From positions 303,117 to 367,116 of the forward strand of contig NZ_JANYMP010000004.1 of assembly GCF_025061645.1 (NCBI RefSeq): DNA of 64,000 nucleotides, written 5' to 3'. Positions 1 to 10,135 of this stretch are shown here, piece by piece (within the stretch, counting starts at the first letter, position 1; each line of letters starts with the position of its first letter). The position numbers and the translations under genes are program-made. A model generated the notes under the pieces. The model saw only the letters and a list, made by a program, of their open reading frames with translations. It was not told where the DNA came from and did no database searches. The DNA is from Umezawaea endophytica. GTDB lineage: Bacteria; Actinomycetota; Actinomycetes; Mycobacteriales; Pseudonocardiaceae.

Positions 1-659
1 AGCCGCTGTCGGTCAGCGCGGAGGACGGGCGGACGATGCGGGACGCGGCCGCGGCGAGCGGGCTCGCGACGGCGGTGAACTTCGCGCTCTCGGACCGGGA
101 CGTCGTGCTGGAGGTCGAGCGGGCGCTGGCCGCCGGTGAGGCGGGCGAGGTGCTCGGCGTCGACGTCCGGCTCCAGTTCCCCCAGTGGCCCCGCGAGTTC
201 CAGGCGGACGCGGCGTGGCTGGACGGGCGGCAGCAGGGCGGGTTCGTGCGGGAGGTGTTCTCGCACTTCGCGTACCTGACGGACCGGCTGCTGGGGCCGT
301 TGCGGGCGGTCGACGTGAGCGCCGACTTCCCCGCCGAGGGCAGTGAGGTGGCCGCGCGCGGGCTGCTGCGGGCCGGCGACGTGCCGGTGCACTTCACCGG
401 GGTCGCGGGCGTCGCCGGACCCGAGGTGTACGAGTGGGTCCTGTGGGGGACGCGCCGGTCGTACCGGCTGCGAGACTGGGCGAGGCTGGAGGTCTTCGAG
501 GACGGCTCCTGGAACCCCGTCCCCAGCCGCCGGAGGGGCTCGGACGCCTCGCGCCTCGGCCTGTTCGCCGAGGCCGTGCGCGGGACCGGCTCGCCGAACC
601 TGGCGGGCTTCGACATCGCCCTGCGGGTGCAGGAGGCCGTGGAGGCGTTCCACGCGTGA
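1..659 (+). CDS. Gfo/Idh/MocA-family oxidoreductase, C-terminal part (5' end outside window)
   Basis: The reading frame is open from the left edge (first full codon at base 3) to TGA at 657-659, so only the C-terminal ~218 residues are present. The first residues read PLSVSAEDGRTM, matching the segment after the catalytic EKP lysine motif of Gfo/Idh/MocA NAD(P)-dependent sugar dehydrogenases. A beta-sheet C-terminal domain follows with a GGFVREVFSHFAYLTDRL stretch typical of the family. The substrate cannot be inferred. The Rossmann domain lies off the window. A hairpin closes the gene on the right, where it converges with a membrane-protein gene. Confidence 0.8.
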   Translation, partial: PLSVSAEDGRTMRDAAAASGLATAVNFALSDRDVVLEVERALAAGEAGEVLGVDVRLQFPQWPREFQADAAWLDGRQQGGFVREVFSHFAYLTDRLLGPLRAVDVSADFPAEGSEVAARGLLRAGDVPVHFTGVAGVAGPEVYEWVLWGTRRSYRLRDWARLEVFEDGSWNPVPSRRRGSDASRLGLFAEAVRGTGSPNLAGFDIALRVQEAVEAFHA

Positions 660-665
660 ACCCGC

Positions 666-693
666 GGTGCCGCTGCCGGGTGGCAGCGGCACC
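666..693. terminator. Bidirectional hairpin terminator
   Basis: A perfect 12-bp stem (GGTGCCGCTGCC at 666-677, complement at 682-693) with a 4-nt loop sits in the 42-bp gap between two convergent genes. There is no U-tract, as is usual in high-GC actinobacteria. Confidence 0.75.
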
Positions 694-701
694 TGCCTGC
701 G

Positions 702-1574
702 CTAGTCCAGGTGGAACTTCGGGTCGGTCGCGAGCTTGACCAACTGGTCCTCGGTGAGCGGTGCGGCGGCCAGCGCGGGGATGTCCTCCCGGAACGCCTT
801 GGCCTGCGCGACGAAGACCACCGTGCCGTCGTCGTGGCGGTAGGCGGCGAGCTGGTCGAACCGCTTCTCGGTGCCGTCCGAGGTGAGGACGCCGACCTTC
901 TTGCCGTCGACGTCGACCACCCGGCAGGTGCCCTTGATGCCCCACGACCGCTCGGTCACCTCGCAGGCACCCGTCGGGAAGGTGTTGCCCGCCGTCGTGA
1001 CCTCGGCGAACAGGGTGCCCACGGCACCGCTGCCGTCGGTGTTCACGACCGGCGCGGTCACCACGTACTCCCACACCTGGCCGCCGGTCGCCGTGTACTC
1101 CTCGAACTGGGACTGGGTGTTCACGGACACGCCGCTCGCCCCGCCCGTGACGGACAGGCCGGACGGCACGGCGCCCGCGAGGACCGGCACCATGTCGACG
1201 CTCTTGGTCGCGCGGGGGCCGCTGGTCGCGGTCCGGTCGGTCTGGCCGTCCGGCCACAGCGTCTCGGACGACTTCACCTGCGGTTCCCCCACCACGCCGC
1301 CCCCCTGTTCCGCGGCGGGCCGGGAGTCCCCGGCGGGCTGGGAACCCCCGTTCGCGGCTTCCAGCGGACCGCTGGACATCGCGCCGGGCAGCAGGGCCGC
1401 GCCCGCCGCGATCCCCACGACCGCGAGCCCGGCCACGCCGCCCGCCCAGGTCGCGCGACGACGCCGGTGCGCCTTCCGCCCGGCCTCGACCGCGAGCCCC
1501 GGATCCATCGGCGGTGGCGGGCTGCTCGCCACCATCACCCCGTGCAGAGCGCTCTTGACCTCGTCCTCGTTCAT
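702..1574 (-). CDS. Single-pass membrane protein coupled to an ECF sigma factor (probable anti-sigma-like partner)
   Basis: 290 aa. The cytoplasmic N-terminus (~40 residues) is followed by an Arg-rich stop and one transmembrane helix at about residues 42-63, then an extracytoplasmic region of ~225 residues with no domain I recognise. The ATG at 1574 overlaps the TGA of the upstream sigma-factor gene by 4 bp, so the two are translationally coupled. The order (sigma factor, then membrane protein) is that of SigE-type ECF sigma factors and their membrane partners. I see no HxxxCxxC zinc anti-sigma motif in the short N-terminus, so anti-sigma activity is inferred from context only. The gene ends at the 666-693 hairpin. 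Confidence 0.65.
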   Translation of the reverse strand: MNEDEVKSALHGVMVASSPPPPMDPGLAVEAGRKAHRRRRATWAGGVAGLAVVGIAAGAALLPGAMSSGPLEAANGGSQPAGDSRPAAEQGGGVVGEPQVKSSETLWPDGQTDRTATSGPRATKSVDMVPVLAGAVPSGLSVTGGASGVSVNTQSQFEEYTATGGQVWEYVVTAPVVNTDGSGAVGTLFAEVTTAGNTFPTGACEVTERSWGIKGTCRVVDVDGKKVGVLTSDGTEKRFDQLAAYRHDDGTVVFVAQAKAFREDIPALAAAPLTEDQLVKLATDPKFHLD

Positions 1575-2074
1575 CGGCCCCACTCCTGGTAGTCGTCGGC
1601 GAGCCTGCCGCGCAGCGTCTGCAGCCCCCGCGCGGCCTGGCTCTTCACCGTTCCCGTAGTGCACTTCAACGCCCTGGCGGTCTCCTCGACCGACAGGTCC
1701 TCCCAGTACCGCAGGACGAGCACGGCCCGTTGCCGGGGCGGCACGTGCTCCAGCGCGGCCAGCACCACCAGCCGGTCCTCCGGGGACCCGCTCGCCGGAC
1801 CGGCCGCCTCGGGGGAGCCGTCGGAGAACCGCTCGCGGCGGTACTGCCCGCGCCTCGTGTCCGAGACGAACGTGCGCACCAGGATCTGCCGGGTGTAGGC
1901 GTCCACCACCTCGTGCCTGGCGATCCGCCGCCACGCCAGGTACAGCTTGGTGAACGTGACCTGAACCAGGTCCTCCGCCCGGTGCCAGTCGCCGCACAGC
2001 AGGTACGCCGTGCCGCGCATGGCGCCGGAGCGCGCCGCGAAGTACTCGGCGAACTCGGCGTCCCGATCACTCAT
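1571..2074 (-). CDS. SigE-family ECF RNA polymerase sigma factor
   Basis: 167 aa, the usual length for the actinobacterial SigE-family (ECF) group. Region 2 covers about residues 8-75, including YLLCGDWHRAEDLVQVTF, the core-binding/-10 recognition helix. Region 4 lies at about 110-160 with a Tyr-Trp-containing helix-turn-helix (LSVEETARAL, then TTGTVKSQAARGL). It directs RNA polymerase to an unknown promoter set, probably in response to an envelope or extracellular signal sensed by the coupled membrane protein downstream (4-bp overlap). Nothing connects it directly to the cellulose genes. Confidence 0.85.
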   Translation of the reverse strand: MSDRDAEFAEYFAARSGAMRGTAYLLCGDWHRAEDLVQVTFTKLYLAWRRIARHEVVDAYTRQILVRTFVSDTRRGQYRRERFSDGSPEAAGPASGSPEDRLVVLAALEHVPPRQRAVLVLRYWEDLSVEETARALKCTTGTVKSQAARGLQTLRGRLADDYQEWGR

Positions 2075-2168
2075 TCGTCTCTCCCCTGTCGTGCGGTACC
2101 GGGCTAGTCACGCTCACGGGAGCGGATCCGGTTGCACGGTCCACGGGAAACTTTCGGCGACGCACCGG

Positions 2169-3017
2169 TCAGTCCACAGTGGAACGGCGGCGGCGCCTGC
2201 CGACGACGGCCGCCACCAGGCAGAGCACGACCAGGGCGGCGACCCAGGGCAGCGGGCCGAACTCGTCGACCCGTGCAGCCAGGAACTCCTGCACGACGGC
2301 GGCGGCCTCGACCACCGGGTCCGAGGCGCTGCCGCCCGCGAAGAACAGCCGCAGCTCGTACCAGCCGTAGTAGCCGACGTAGAGGCCGACGAGCACGAGC
2401 AGCCCGCCGCCGATCCGGTTCACGTGGGGGAGGAGCCGCCGCGCGCCTGCCAGCACGGTCGAGCCCGCCAGGGCGACGGCGACCGCCAGCACGCCGACGA
2501 CGAGCGCCATGCCCAGCCCGTAGGCCAGGTACGCGAGGACACCGTCCACAACGGACCCGCGCCGGAACGTCGCGCTGGTGACCGCGAGGAAGGGGCCGAC
2601 GGTGCACGACAGGGACGCGACCGCGTAGGCGAGGCCGTAGCCGAACATCGAGCGCAGCCGGGCGGTCGGCGCCCCGCGGCCCGGCTTCGGCAGCGGCAGG
2701 GTCGGTTCGCGGCCCAGGAGCAGCAGCACGCCGAGCACCACGAGACCGAGGCCGATCAGCACGGTCACGGCGGGCAGCCAGCGCTGCACGGACGCGGCCA
2801 GCGGTGCGACGACCAGGCCGAACGTGCCGAACACCGCCAGGAACCCCAGCGCCATCGCCCCGGTGGCCGCCAGGGCGCGGGACACGGCGGCCGAGCGGCC
2901 ACGGGTGGAGTCGCCGACCACCAGCGCCAGGTAGGCGGGCAGCATCGCGAAGCCGCACGGGTTGAGCGCGGCCACGAGGCCCGCGGCCAGCGCGAAGCCC
3001 AGCACCTGGACGTCCAC
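2169..3017 (-). CDS. CcdA-family cytochrome c biogenesis / thiol-disulfide transmembrane protein
   Basis: 282 aa, GTG start. The polytopic membrane protein has six or seven hydrophobic segments. The first helix contains NPCGFAMLPAYLAL and a later helix SLSCTVGPF; these are the two conserved intramembrane cysteines of the CcdA/DsbD-beta family, which carry electrons from cytoplasmic thioredoxin to extracytoplasmic thiol proteins. The start lies only 4 bp after the stop of the thioredoxin-like lipoprotein gene, so the two form an operon and are almost certainly electron-transfer partners. The Arg-rich tail at the C-terminus (RRRRR) is cytoplasmic. Confidence 0.85.
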   Translation of the reverse strand: MDVQVLGFALAAGLVAALNPCGFAMLPAYLALVVGDSTRGRSAAVSRALAATGAMALGFLAVFGTFGLVVAPLAASVQRWLPAVTVLIGLGLVVLGVLLLLGREPTLPLPKPGRGAPTARLRSMFGYGLAYAVASLSCTVGPFLAVTSATFRRGSVVDGVLAYLAYGLGMALVVGVLAVAVALAGSTVLAGARRLLPHVNRIGGGLLVLVGLYVGYYGWYELRLFFAGGSASDPVVEAAAVVQEFLAARVDEFGPLPWVAALVVLCLVAAVVGRRRRRSTVD

Positions 3018-3021
3018 GCGG

Positions 3022-3540
3022 TCAGGCGCCGGTGATCTTGGCGATCCTGGCCCGGACGTCCTCCTCGGTCGGGCTGCCGATGAGCACGTCCGCCTGGCCG
3101 TCCTCGCCGATGAACGCGAACGCGGGCTGCGCGGTCACGCCGAACCGCTGCCACACGGACGCGTCGAGGTCGGCGATGTGCGGGAAGCCGCCCATGTCGT
3201 ACTTCGCGATGAAGGCCTCCATCGCGGGCACCTCGTCCCTGGCGGCGACGCCGACCCACGACACGTCGGTGATCTCCTTGGCCAGCTTGGTGATCGTCGG
3301 CGCCTCGCGGTTGCACGACGGGCACCACGGCGCCCAGAACCAGAGCACGGCGGGCTTCCCGGCCAGGCTGTCGCCGGAGAAGTCCTTGCCGTCGACCGTC
3401 TTCGCGGTGAACCCCAGCTTCCCGTCGGAGGTCGGGGCGCTCGCGGCGGCCGGTGGGGGAGCGGGGTCGGAGGGCTTGCCGCAGGCCGCCACCAGCGCGA
3501 GCGCGGCGAGCACCAGTCCCAGTGACCGGACGGGTTTCAC
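3022..3540 (-). CDS. TlpA/ResA-like thioredoxin-fold lipoprotein
   Basis: 172 aa with a lipoprotein signal (MKPVRSLGLVLAALALVAAC; lipobox VAAC, Cys20). A low-complexity Pro/Ala linker precedes a thioredoxin fold with the redox motif WCPSC and the cis-Pro segment TAQPAF. It is an extracytoplasmic disulfide oxidoreductase of the redoxin/TlpA type, presumably kept reduced (or recharged) by the CcdA protein encoded 4 bp downstream. A perfect CebR operator lies 133 bp upstream of its start in the shared region, which raises the possibility that it serves the secreted cellulases, several of which carry CBM2 disulfides. That link is inference. Confidence 0.85.
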   Translation of the reverse strand: MKPVRSLGLVLAALALVAACGKPSDPAPPPAAASAPTSDGKLGFTAKTVDGKDFSGDSLAGKPAVLWFWAPWCPSCNREAPTITKLAKEITDVSWVGVAARDEVPAMEAFIAKYDMGGFPHIADLDASVWQRFGVTAQPAFAFIGEDGQADVLIGSPTEEDVRARIAKITGA

Positions 3541-3672
3541 GTCGAAAGCCTCCAGCGGGCGTGGCGGCGGGTGGGCGTGCGTCGGATTCGGCGGAGGGTA
3601 GTCCCGACCGTGTGTGCCCGGCGAGAAGCAGCCACGGTCCTTGTCCCTCGGCGCGGGGTAGCGCTACGGTCG

Positions 3673-3688
3673 CTGGGAGCGCTCCCAG
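3673..3688. promoter_or_regulatory. CebR operator (perfect palindrome)
   Basis: CTGGGAGCGCTCCCAG contains the 14-bp palindrome known as the CebR box in streptomycetes. It lies 133 bp upstream of the TlpA-like lipoprotein start (minus strand) and about 790 bp before cebE, so its natural target is more likely the minus-strand genes or a lost plus-strand gene than cebE. Confidence 0.85.
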
Positions 3689-4230
3689 AACATCCACGAC
3701 GAGGTGGGCCATGAGGGTGAACCGAGTACTGCCAACGGTTGCGCGCGCGCTCCTCTCGGAGGCGTGTGCGCCGCGGGGTTCGGCGCGTTCGGACGAACGC
3801 CGCCCCGTGGTGTCCGGGTTGGGTGATTTGTCCTTCGAGGGCGCGAAAATCGGTGTCGCACACCCGTGTGCGTCCACTAGGCCGTCGTGGAAGCGGGTCG
3901 GATCGGGCTCCGGCGGGGTCGGGTCCACTGTGGTCGGACCGCGGCGGGTCGCTGTCGGTCGGCTGTCGGTCGTCGTGTCGCTCGCCGCCGCCGTGTCGGG
4001 GCAGGCCGTGGGGCGCCCGCCCGTACCCGTCGGTGGGGGCGGTGGCACCGGCCGACGAGGCGTTTCGTCTCGTTTCGCGGTGGCGAGTGTGCGCCACGGT
4101 GGGCGTCCCGATCGGCCAAGAGTGGAGGGGGCGGTCTCGATTGGCGTAGTGGGTGCCGAGAGACCGTCCACTGTGCTCGCGAGCCCTGGTCACGGGGGCC
4201 CACTGAATCGGATCTGACCTGGTGGTAGTC

Positions 4231-4246
4231 CTGGGAGCGCTCTCGG
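4231..4246. promoter_or_regulatory. Degenerate CebR operator
   Basis: CTGGGAGCGCTCTCGG matches the CebR box at 12 of the 14 core positions, with the right half-site weakened. It lies ~175 bp upstream of the perfect cebE operator and could act as an auxiliary site. Confidence 0.5.
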
Positions 4247-4367
4247 AATTGAGTAACCGAACAGGTGGGTCCAATGAGGTCCGAAACTGGCCGTTACCAA
4301 ATCTTCGCAGCTCAAGCCTCCAGTCCACCCGTTCGACGCCCGTTGGTAACAGGCTGGACACAAGTGC

Positions 4368-4397
4368 TTGACACCCGTTAGTGGCGCCGACCACACT
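4368..4397 (+). promoter_or_regulatory. Candidate cebE promoter
   Basis: TTGACA at 4368-4373, 18-bp spacer, CACACT at 4392-4397. The perfect CebR box starts 9 bp after the -10, so a bound repressor would cover the transcription start. This is a sequence-based prediction. Confidence 0.55.
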
Positions 4398-4404
4398 TCG
4401 GCAC

Positions 4405-4420
4405 CTGGGAGCGCTCCCAG
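4405..4420. promoter_or_regulatory. CebR operator of the ceb operon
   Basis: Perfect CTGGGAGCGCTCCCAG, 60 bp before the cebE start codon and directly downstream of the candidate promoter. The position is typical for repression of cebEFG-bglC by CebR, relieved by cellobiose. Confidence 0.9.
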
Positions 4421-4480
4421 ACTCGCTCGCCTCATCCGGAGGCCGCCGAGATCCGCCGCCCTCAGCAGAGGAGTTCTTAC

Positions 4481-5773
4481 GTGCCGCACCGCTCAAGCCG
4501 ATGGGTCATGGCGCTGGCCTGTACCACCGCGCTCGCCGCAACCGCAGCCTGCGGGTCGAGCGGCGGAACAGGTGGCACCACCGCCGACGGCAAGATCGAA
4601 CTGACCGTCGCCACCTTCAACGAGTTCGGCTACGAGGACCTCCTCCCGGCCTACGAGGCGGCCCACCCGAACATCAAGGTCGTCGCCCGCAAGACCGGCA
4701 AGGCCGACGACCACCACCAGAACCTGTTCACCAAGATCGCCGCGGGGTCGGGCCTGTCCGACATCGAGGCCGTGGAGGAGGGCTACCTCCCCCAGGTCCT
4801 GTCGAAGGCGGACAAGTTCAACAACCTCAGCGAGATCGGCCCGGCCGACGTCAAGCCCGACCGCTGGCTGGGCTGGAAGTCCGAGTCGGCCACCAAGAAC
4901 GGCTCGTTCATCGGCTACGGCACGGACATCGGCCCGCTGGCGATGTGCTATCGCAAGGACCTGTTCGAGGCCGCAGGGCTCCCGTCGGACCCCGAGGGCG
5001 TGAAGGCCGTCTTCGCCACCTGGGAGAGCTACTTCGCCGCCGGTGACCAGTTCAAGGCCAAGTCCGCGGACAAGGCGTGGTTCGACAGCGCCGCCCAGGT
5101 CTTCAACGCGATGATCAACCAGGAGAAGGTCGGCTACTACGACGCCAGCGACAAGCTGGTCGTCGACACCAACCCGGACCTCAAGGCCGACTGGAACCAG
5201 GTGACCGCCGCGGTCGCCAAGGGTCAGTCCGCCAAGCTCGTCGCGTTCAGCAACGAGTGGAACACCGGCTTCAAGAACGCCGCCTTCGCCACGAAGACCT
5301 GCCCGTCCTGGATGCTCGGCGTCGTCGAGAAGCAGGCCGGTCCGGAGAACGCGGGCAAGTGGGCCGTCACCGAGGCCTTCCCCGACGGCGGCGGCAACTG
5401 GGGCGGCTCGTTCCTGACCGTGCCCAAGCAGAGCAAGCACCCGAAGGAAGCCGCCGAGCTGGCCGCGTGGCTCACCGCCCCCGAGCAGCAGATCAAGGCG
5501 TTCACCGCGAAGGGCACGTTCCCGAGCCAGGTCGAGGCCCTCACGTCCCCGGCGCTGCTCGAGCAGACCAGCGCGTACTTCGGCGGCGTCAAGACCGGCG
5601 CGCTGTTCGCCGCGCAGGCCAAGAAGGTCCCGGCCGCCCAGCCGAAGGGCCCGGCCTCGGGCACCATCCAGGACAAGGTGTTCAACTCGGCGCTCCAGGC
5701 GGTCGAGCAGGGCACCAGCGTCGACGACGCCTGGAAGCAGGCGGTAGAGGGCGCCCAGAAGGCAGCCAAGTGA
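4481..5773 (+). CDS. cebE: Cellobiose/cellodextrin ABC transporter, substrate-binding lipoprotein CebE
   Basis: 430 aa, GTG start preceded at 7 nt by AGAGGAG. The lipoprotein signal ends in lipobox TAAC (Cys24), followed by a Gly/Ser linker and a family-1 extracellular solute-binding fold (ELTVATFNEFGYEDLLPAYEA near residue 40). It binds cellobiose and cellodextrins at the membrane surface and hands them to CebF/CebG. Assignment to cellobiose rather than another sugar rests on context: perfect CebR box upstream, the CUT1 permease pair, a GH1 beta-glucosidase and a CebR-like repressor in one operon, as in Streptomyces. Its stop overlaps the cebF start (GTGA). Confidence 0.9.
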   Translation: MPHRSSRWVMALACTTALAATAACGSSGGTGGTTADGKIELTVATFNEFGYEDLLPAYEAAHPNIKVVARKTGKADDHHQNLFTKIAAGSGLSDIEAVEEGYLPQVLSKADKFNNLSEIGPADVKPDRWLGWKSESATKNGSFIGYGTDIGPLAMCYRKDLFEAAGLPSDPEGVKAVFATWESYFAAGDQFKAKSADKAWFDSAAQVFNAMINQEKVGYYDASDKLVVDTNPDLKADWNQVTAAVAKGQSAKLVAFSNEWNTGFKNAAFATKTCPSWMLGVVEKQAGPENAGKWAVTEAFPDGGGNWGGSFLTVPKQSKHPKEAAELAAWLTAPEQQIKAFTAKGTFPSQVEALTSPALLEQTSAYFGGVKTGALFAAQAKKVPAAQPKGPASGTIQDKVFNSALQAVEQGTSVDDAWKQAVEGAQKAAK

Positions 5774-6774
5774 CGGCTGACCTCACGGAGGTACCGAGCG
5801 GGCGGGGCGTCGAGCCCCGCCCGCCCGTCCGCCGTGACACCCAGGAGCACCCCGCACTGCCCTGGCGCGACCGGCTCACCCGGCTCGACGTCAAGTTCAC
5901 CCCCTACCTGTTCATCGCGCCGTTCTTCGTGCTGTTCGCGGTGATCGGCCTCTTCCCGCTGCTGTACACCGGGTACGTCTCGCTGTTCGACTGGGAACTG
6001 GGCGGTGACGAGCACCCGTTCGTCGGCCTGGAGAACTACACCGCGCTGCTGGCGGACTCCCAGTTCTGGAACGCCATGTTCAACACGATCAGCATCTTCG
6101 TGCTGTCCAGCGTTCCGCAGATGATCACCGCGGTCCTGCTGGCCGCGTTGCTCAACACCGCCTTGCGCGCGCGCACGGCGTGGCGGATGGGCGTGCTCCT
6201 CCCGTACGTGGCGAGCCTGGTCGCGCTGGCGATCATCTTCAGCAACCTGTTCGGCAAGCAGTACGGCCTGATCAACTCGTTCCTGGACACCGTCGGGCTG
6301 AGCCCGGTCGACTGGCAGGGCAACTGGTTCGCCAGCCACGTCGCCATCGCCACGATGGTGAACTGGCGCTGGACCGGCTACAACGCGCTCATCGTGCTGG
6401 CCGCCATGCAGGCGATCCCGCGCGAGGTGCACGAGGCCGCGCTGGTCGACGGAGCGGGCGCGGTCCGCCGGTTCTTCAGCATCACGCTCCCGCTGCTGCG
6501 CCCGACGATCATCTTCGTGGTCATCACGTCCACGATCGGCGGGCTCCAGATCTTCACCGAGCCCAAGCTGTTCGACCCGGCGGGCGGCAGCGGCGGTGGG
6601 TTCTCCCACCAGTACCAGACCGTCGTGCTCTACCTGTACCAGGCCGGTTTCCAGGACTTCGACCTCGGCTACGCCTCGGCCATGGCCTGGATCCTGTTCC
6701 TGGTGGTCCTCGTCATCGCCGCCGCGAACTTCTTCCTCACCAGGCGGATCGCGTCAACAGGGGAGGCGGAATGA
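5770..6774 (+). CDS. cebF: Cellobiose ABC transporter permease CebF
   Basis: 334 aa from the GTG that overlaps the cebE stop; frames upstream of it are opposed by cebE. After a ~45-residue cytoplasmic N-terminus there are six predicted helices, starting at YLFIAPFFVLFAVIGLF. The EAA loop that contacts the ATPase reads EAALVDGAGAVRRFFSITLPLLRP, the binding-protein-dependent permease signature of MalF-type CUT1 systems. It forms the channel together with CebG. The ATPase gene is not in this window; in streptomycetes the shared MsiK ATPase serves this role. ATGA overlap with cebG. Confidence 0.92.
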   Translation: MTADLTEVPSGRGVEPRPPVRRDTQEHPALPWRDRLTRLDVKFTPYLFIAPFFVLFAVIGLFPLLYTGYVSLFDWELGGDEHPFVGLENYTALLADSQFWNAMFNTISIFVLSSVPQMITAVLLAALLNTALRARTAWRMGVLLPYVASLVALAIIFSNLFGKQYGLINSFLDTVGLSPVDWQGNWFASHVAIATMVNWRWTGYNALIVLAAMQAIPREVHEAALVDGAGAVRRFFSITLPLLRPTIIFVVITSTIGGLQIFTEPKLFDPAGGSGGGFSHQYQTVVLYLYQAGFQDFDLGYASAMAWILFLVVLVIAAANFFLTRRIASTGEAE

Positions 6775-7655
6775 CCGCGCTCACGACCGCACCCCCGGTG
6801 CGCAGGCCGGGTCGCGGCAAGAAGCTCAAGGCCTCGACCCTGTTGGAACGCCCCAACTTCGTGGTGTACGGGATCCTGATCGCGTTCATCCTCGGGTCGG
6901 CGTTCCCGTTCTACTGGTCGTTCCTGGTGGCCAGCTACGACGCCAACGTCTTCACCGGCGACGTGCCGCTGATCCCCGGCGGGAACTTCTTCGCCAACGC
7001 CAGCAGGGTCGTCGACTCCATCCCGTTCTGGAAGGCGCTCGGCAACAGCGTCATCGTGTCCGGCACGGTCACGGTGTCCGTCGTCCTGTTCTCCAGCCTG
7101 GCGGGGTTCGCCTTCGCCAAGCTCCGCTTCCGCGGCAGCAAGGGCCTCATGCTGTTCGTCATCGCCACCCTGGCCGTGCCGACCCAGCTCGGCGTGATCC
7201 CGCTGTTCATGGCGATGGCGGAGTTCGGCTGGTCCGGCACGCTCGGCGCGGTCATCGCGCCGAACCTGGTCACCGCGTTCGGCGTGTTCTGGATGCGGCA
7301 GTACATCGTCGACGCCGTCCCGAACGAGCTGATCGAAGCGGCCAGGATGGACGGGTGCAGCCTGCTGCGCACGTTCTGGCACGTGTGCCTGCCCGCGGTG
7401 CGACCCGCCGCGGCGATGCTCGGCGTGTTCACGTTCATGCAGTCCTGGAACGACTTCCTGTGGCCGCTGATCGTGCTGAACCCCGAGGACCCGACCATCC
7501 AGGTCGCGCTGGAGAAGCTCCAGTCCGGCTACTACGTCGACTACTCGTTGGTGCTCGCCGGGACCACGATGGCCACGGTCCCGGTTTTGTTGGTCTTCCT
7601 CGTACTCGGGCGGCAGATCGTCGCCGGGATCATGCAGGGCGCTGTGAAGGGGTAG
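6771..7655 (+). CDS. cebG: Cellobiose ABC transporter permease CebG
   Basis: 294 aa, MalG-type CUT1 permease. A short basic N-terminus (RRPGRGKKLK) precedes six helices. The EAA loop reads EAARMDGCSLLRTFWHVCLPAVRPA. The ATG overlaps the cebF stop (ATGA) and is preceded by GGGGAGG, so translation is both coupled and independently supported. It works with CebF in cellobiose import. The next gene, bglC, starts 3 bp after its TAG. Confidence 0.92.
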   Translation: MTALTTAPPVRRPGRGKKLKASTLLERPNFVVYGILIAFILGSAFPFYWSFLVASYDANVFTGDVPLIPGGNFFANASRVVDSIPFWKALGNSVIVSGTVTVSVVLFSSLAGFAFAKLRFRGSKGLMLFVIATLAVPTQLGVIPLFMAMAEFGWSGTLGAVIAPNLVTAFGVFWMRQYIVDAVPNELIEAARMDGCSLLRTFWHVCLPAVRPAAAMLGVFTFMQSWNDFLWPLIVLNPEDPTIQVALEKLQSGYYVDYSLVLAGTTMATVPVLLVFLVLGRQIVAGIMQGAVKG

Positions 7656-7657
7656 TT

Positions 7658-9060
<1,403 letters not shown>

Positions 9061-9064
<4 letters not shown>

Positions 9065-10086
9065 CCGACGTAGCCAGGAACCGACGCCCCGGCCCGAGGC
9101 TGGAGGAAGTGGCCCGTGCGGCCGGGGTGTCGCGTTCCACCGTTTCCAGGGTGATCAACGAGGAGCCCTACGTCAGCGCCAAGGCGCGCGACGCGGTCCA
9201 CCAGGCCATCCTCGACCTGGGTTACAGCCCCAACCAGGCGGCCAGGACGCTCGCGGGCAACCGGGCGAACGCCATCGCGCTGGTGGTGTCGGAGCAGGGC
9301 AGCCGCGTGCTGTCCGACCCGTTCTTCGCGGGCGTGCTGCGCGGGGTGCACGCCGAGCTGTCCGGTCGGCGGGTCCAGCTCGTGCTGATGATGACCCAGC
9401 AGGACGACGAGCAGGACATCGTGGGCTACCTCGCGGGCGGGCACGTCGACGGCGTGCTGATGGTCAGCCTGCACGGGCAGGACCCGCTGCCGCTCAAGCT
9501 GGCCGACGCCGGGGTGCCGATCGTGGTCGGCGGCCGACCGCTGGTGGGCGACGGCATCCAGTACGTGGACTCGGACAACTTCAACGGCGCGCTGGAGGCG
9601 GCCAGGTACCTGGTGGCCACCGGCCGCCGCCGGATCGCGACCATCGCCGGGCCGAAGGACATGGCCGTGGGCATGGACCGGCTCAACGGGTGGCGCCGCG
9701 GCATGGCCGAGGCGGGCCAGCCCTCGGACCTGGTGGCGCACAGCACCGTCTTCACGCCGGACGGCGGCGCCGCGGCGATGGAGGACCTGCTGTCCCGCGA
9801 ACCCGAGCTGGACGCGGTGTTCGTCGCCGCGGACATCATGGCGATGGGCGCGCTGCGGGTGCTGCACGCGCAGAACCGCCGCATCCCGCGCGACGTCGCC
9901 GTCGTCGGGTTCGACGACCTGATGATCGCCTCCACCGCGCTGCCGCCGCTCACCACCGTGCGGCAGGACGTGGAGCAGCTCGGCCGCACCATGACGTGGT
10001 GCCTGCTGGGTCAGCTCGACGGGGAGGAGGGGCTGCCGCCCTCCCTGCTGCTGCCCACCTCGCTGGTGATCAGGGCCAGCGCCTGA
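9061..10086 (+). CDS. cebR: LacI-family cellobiose-responsive repressor CebR
   Basis: 341 aa from GTG 9061, which overlaps the bglC stop; this start puts the helix-turn-helix (LEEVARAAGVSRSTVSRVINEE) at residues ~14-35, as in the family. A hinge helix region and the periplasmic-binding-protein-like effector domain follow (NAIALVVSEQG, then VVGFDDLMIAS). It most likely binds the TGGGAGCGCTCCCA boxes at 3673, 4405, 12942 and 13296. Here cebR is the last gene of the operon it controls, which gives negative feedback; in Streptomyces cebR lies upstream of cebE. A strong hairpin follows. Confidence 0.9.
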
Positions 10087-10090
10087 GACG

Positions 10091-10128
10091 TCGCCCGCCG
10101 CACGTGTCCCGAGCCGTGCGGCGGGCGA
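10091..10128. terminator. Bidirectional hairpin terminator
   Basis: A perfect 14-bp stem (TCGCCCGCCGCACG at 10091-10104 with 10115-10128) and 10-nt loop lie between the convergent cebR and the 10136-11104 gene. Confidence 0.8.
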
Positions 10129-10135
10129 TCCCGAC

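Larger units (their letters stand above)
3541..4480. other. 940-bp divergent control region between tlpA-ccdA and the ceb operon
   Basis: No convincing gene. It holds two perfect and one degenerate CebR boxes and a promoter next to cebE. An open frame from ATG 3711 to 4217 (168 aa, starting MRVNRVLPTVARALL) begins 22 bp after the first CebR box with a GAGGTGGG stretch before it. Its codon third positions are not GC-enriched and the product resembles nothing I know. It may be a decayed secreted-protein gene or chance. An 8-bp inverted repeat (GTTACCAA/TTGGTAAC, about 4292-4350) is also present, of unknown meaning. Confidence 0.6.

Noticed and set aside
3537-4496. 319-codon minus-strand frame covering the ceb control region
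   Set aside because: Composition is random Arg/Pro/Thr, and it runs through the CebR operators and cebE promoter.
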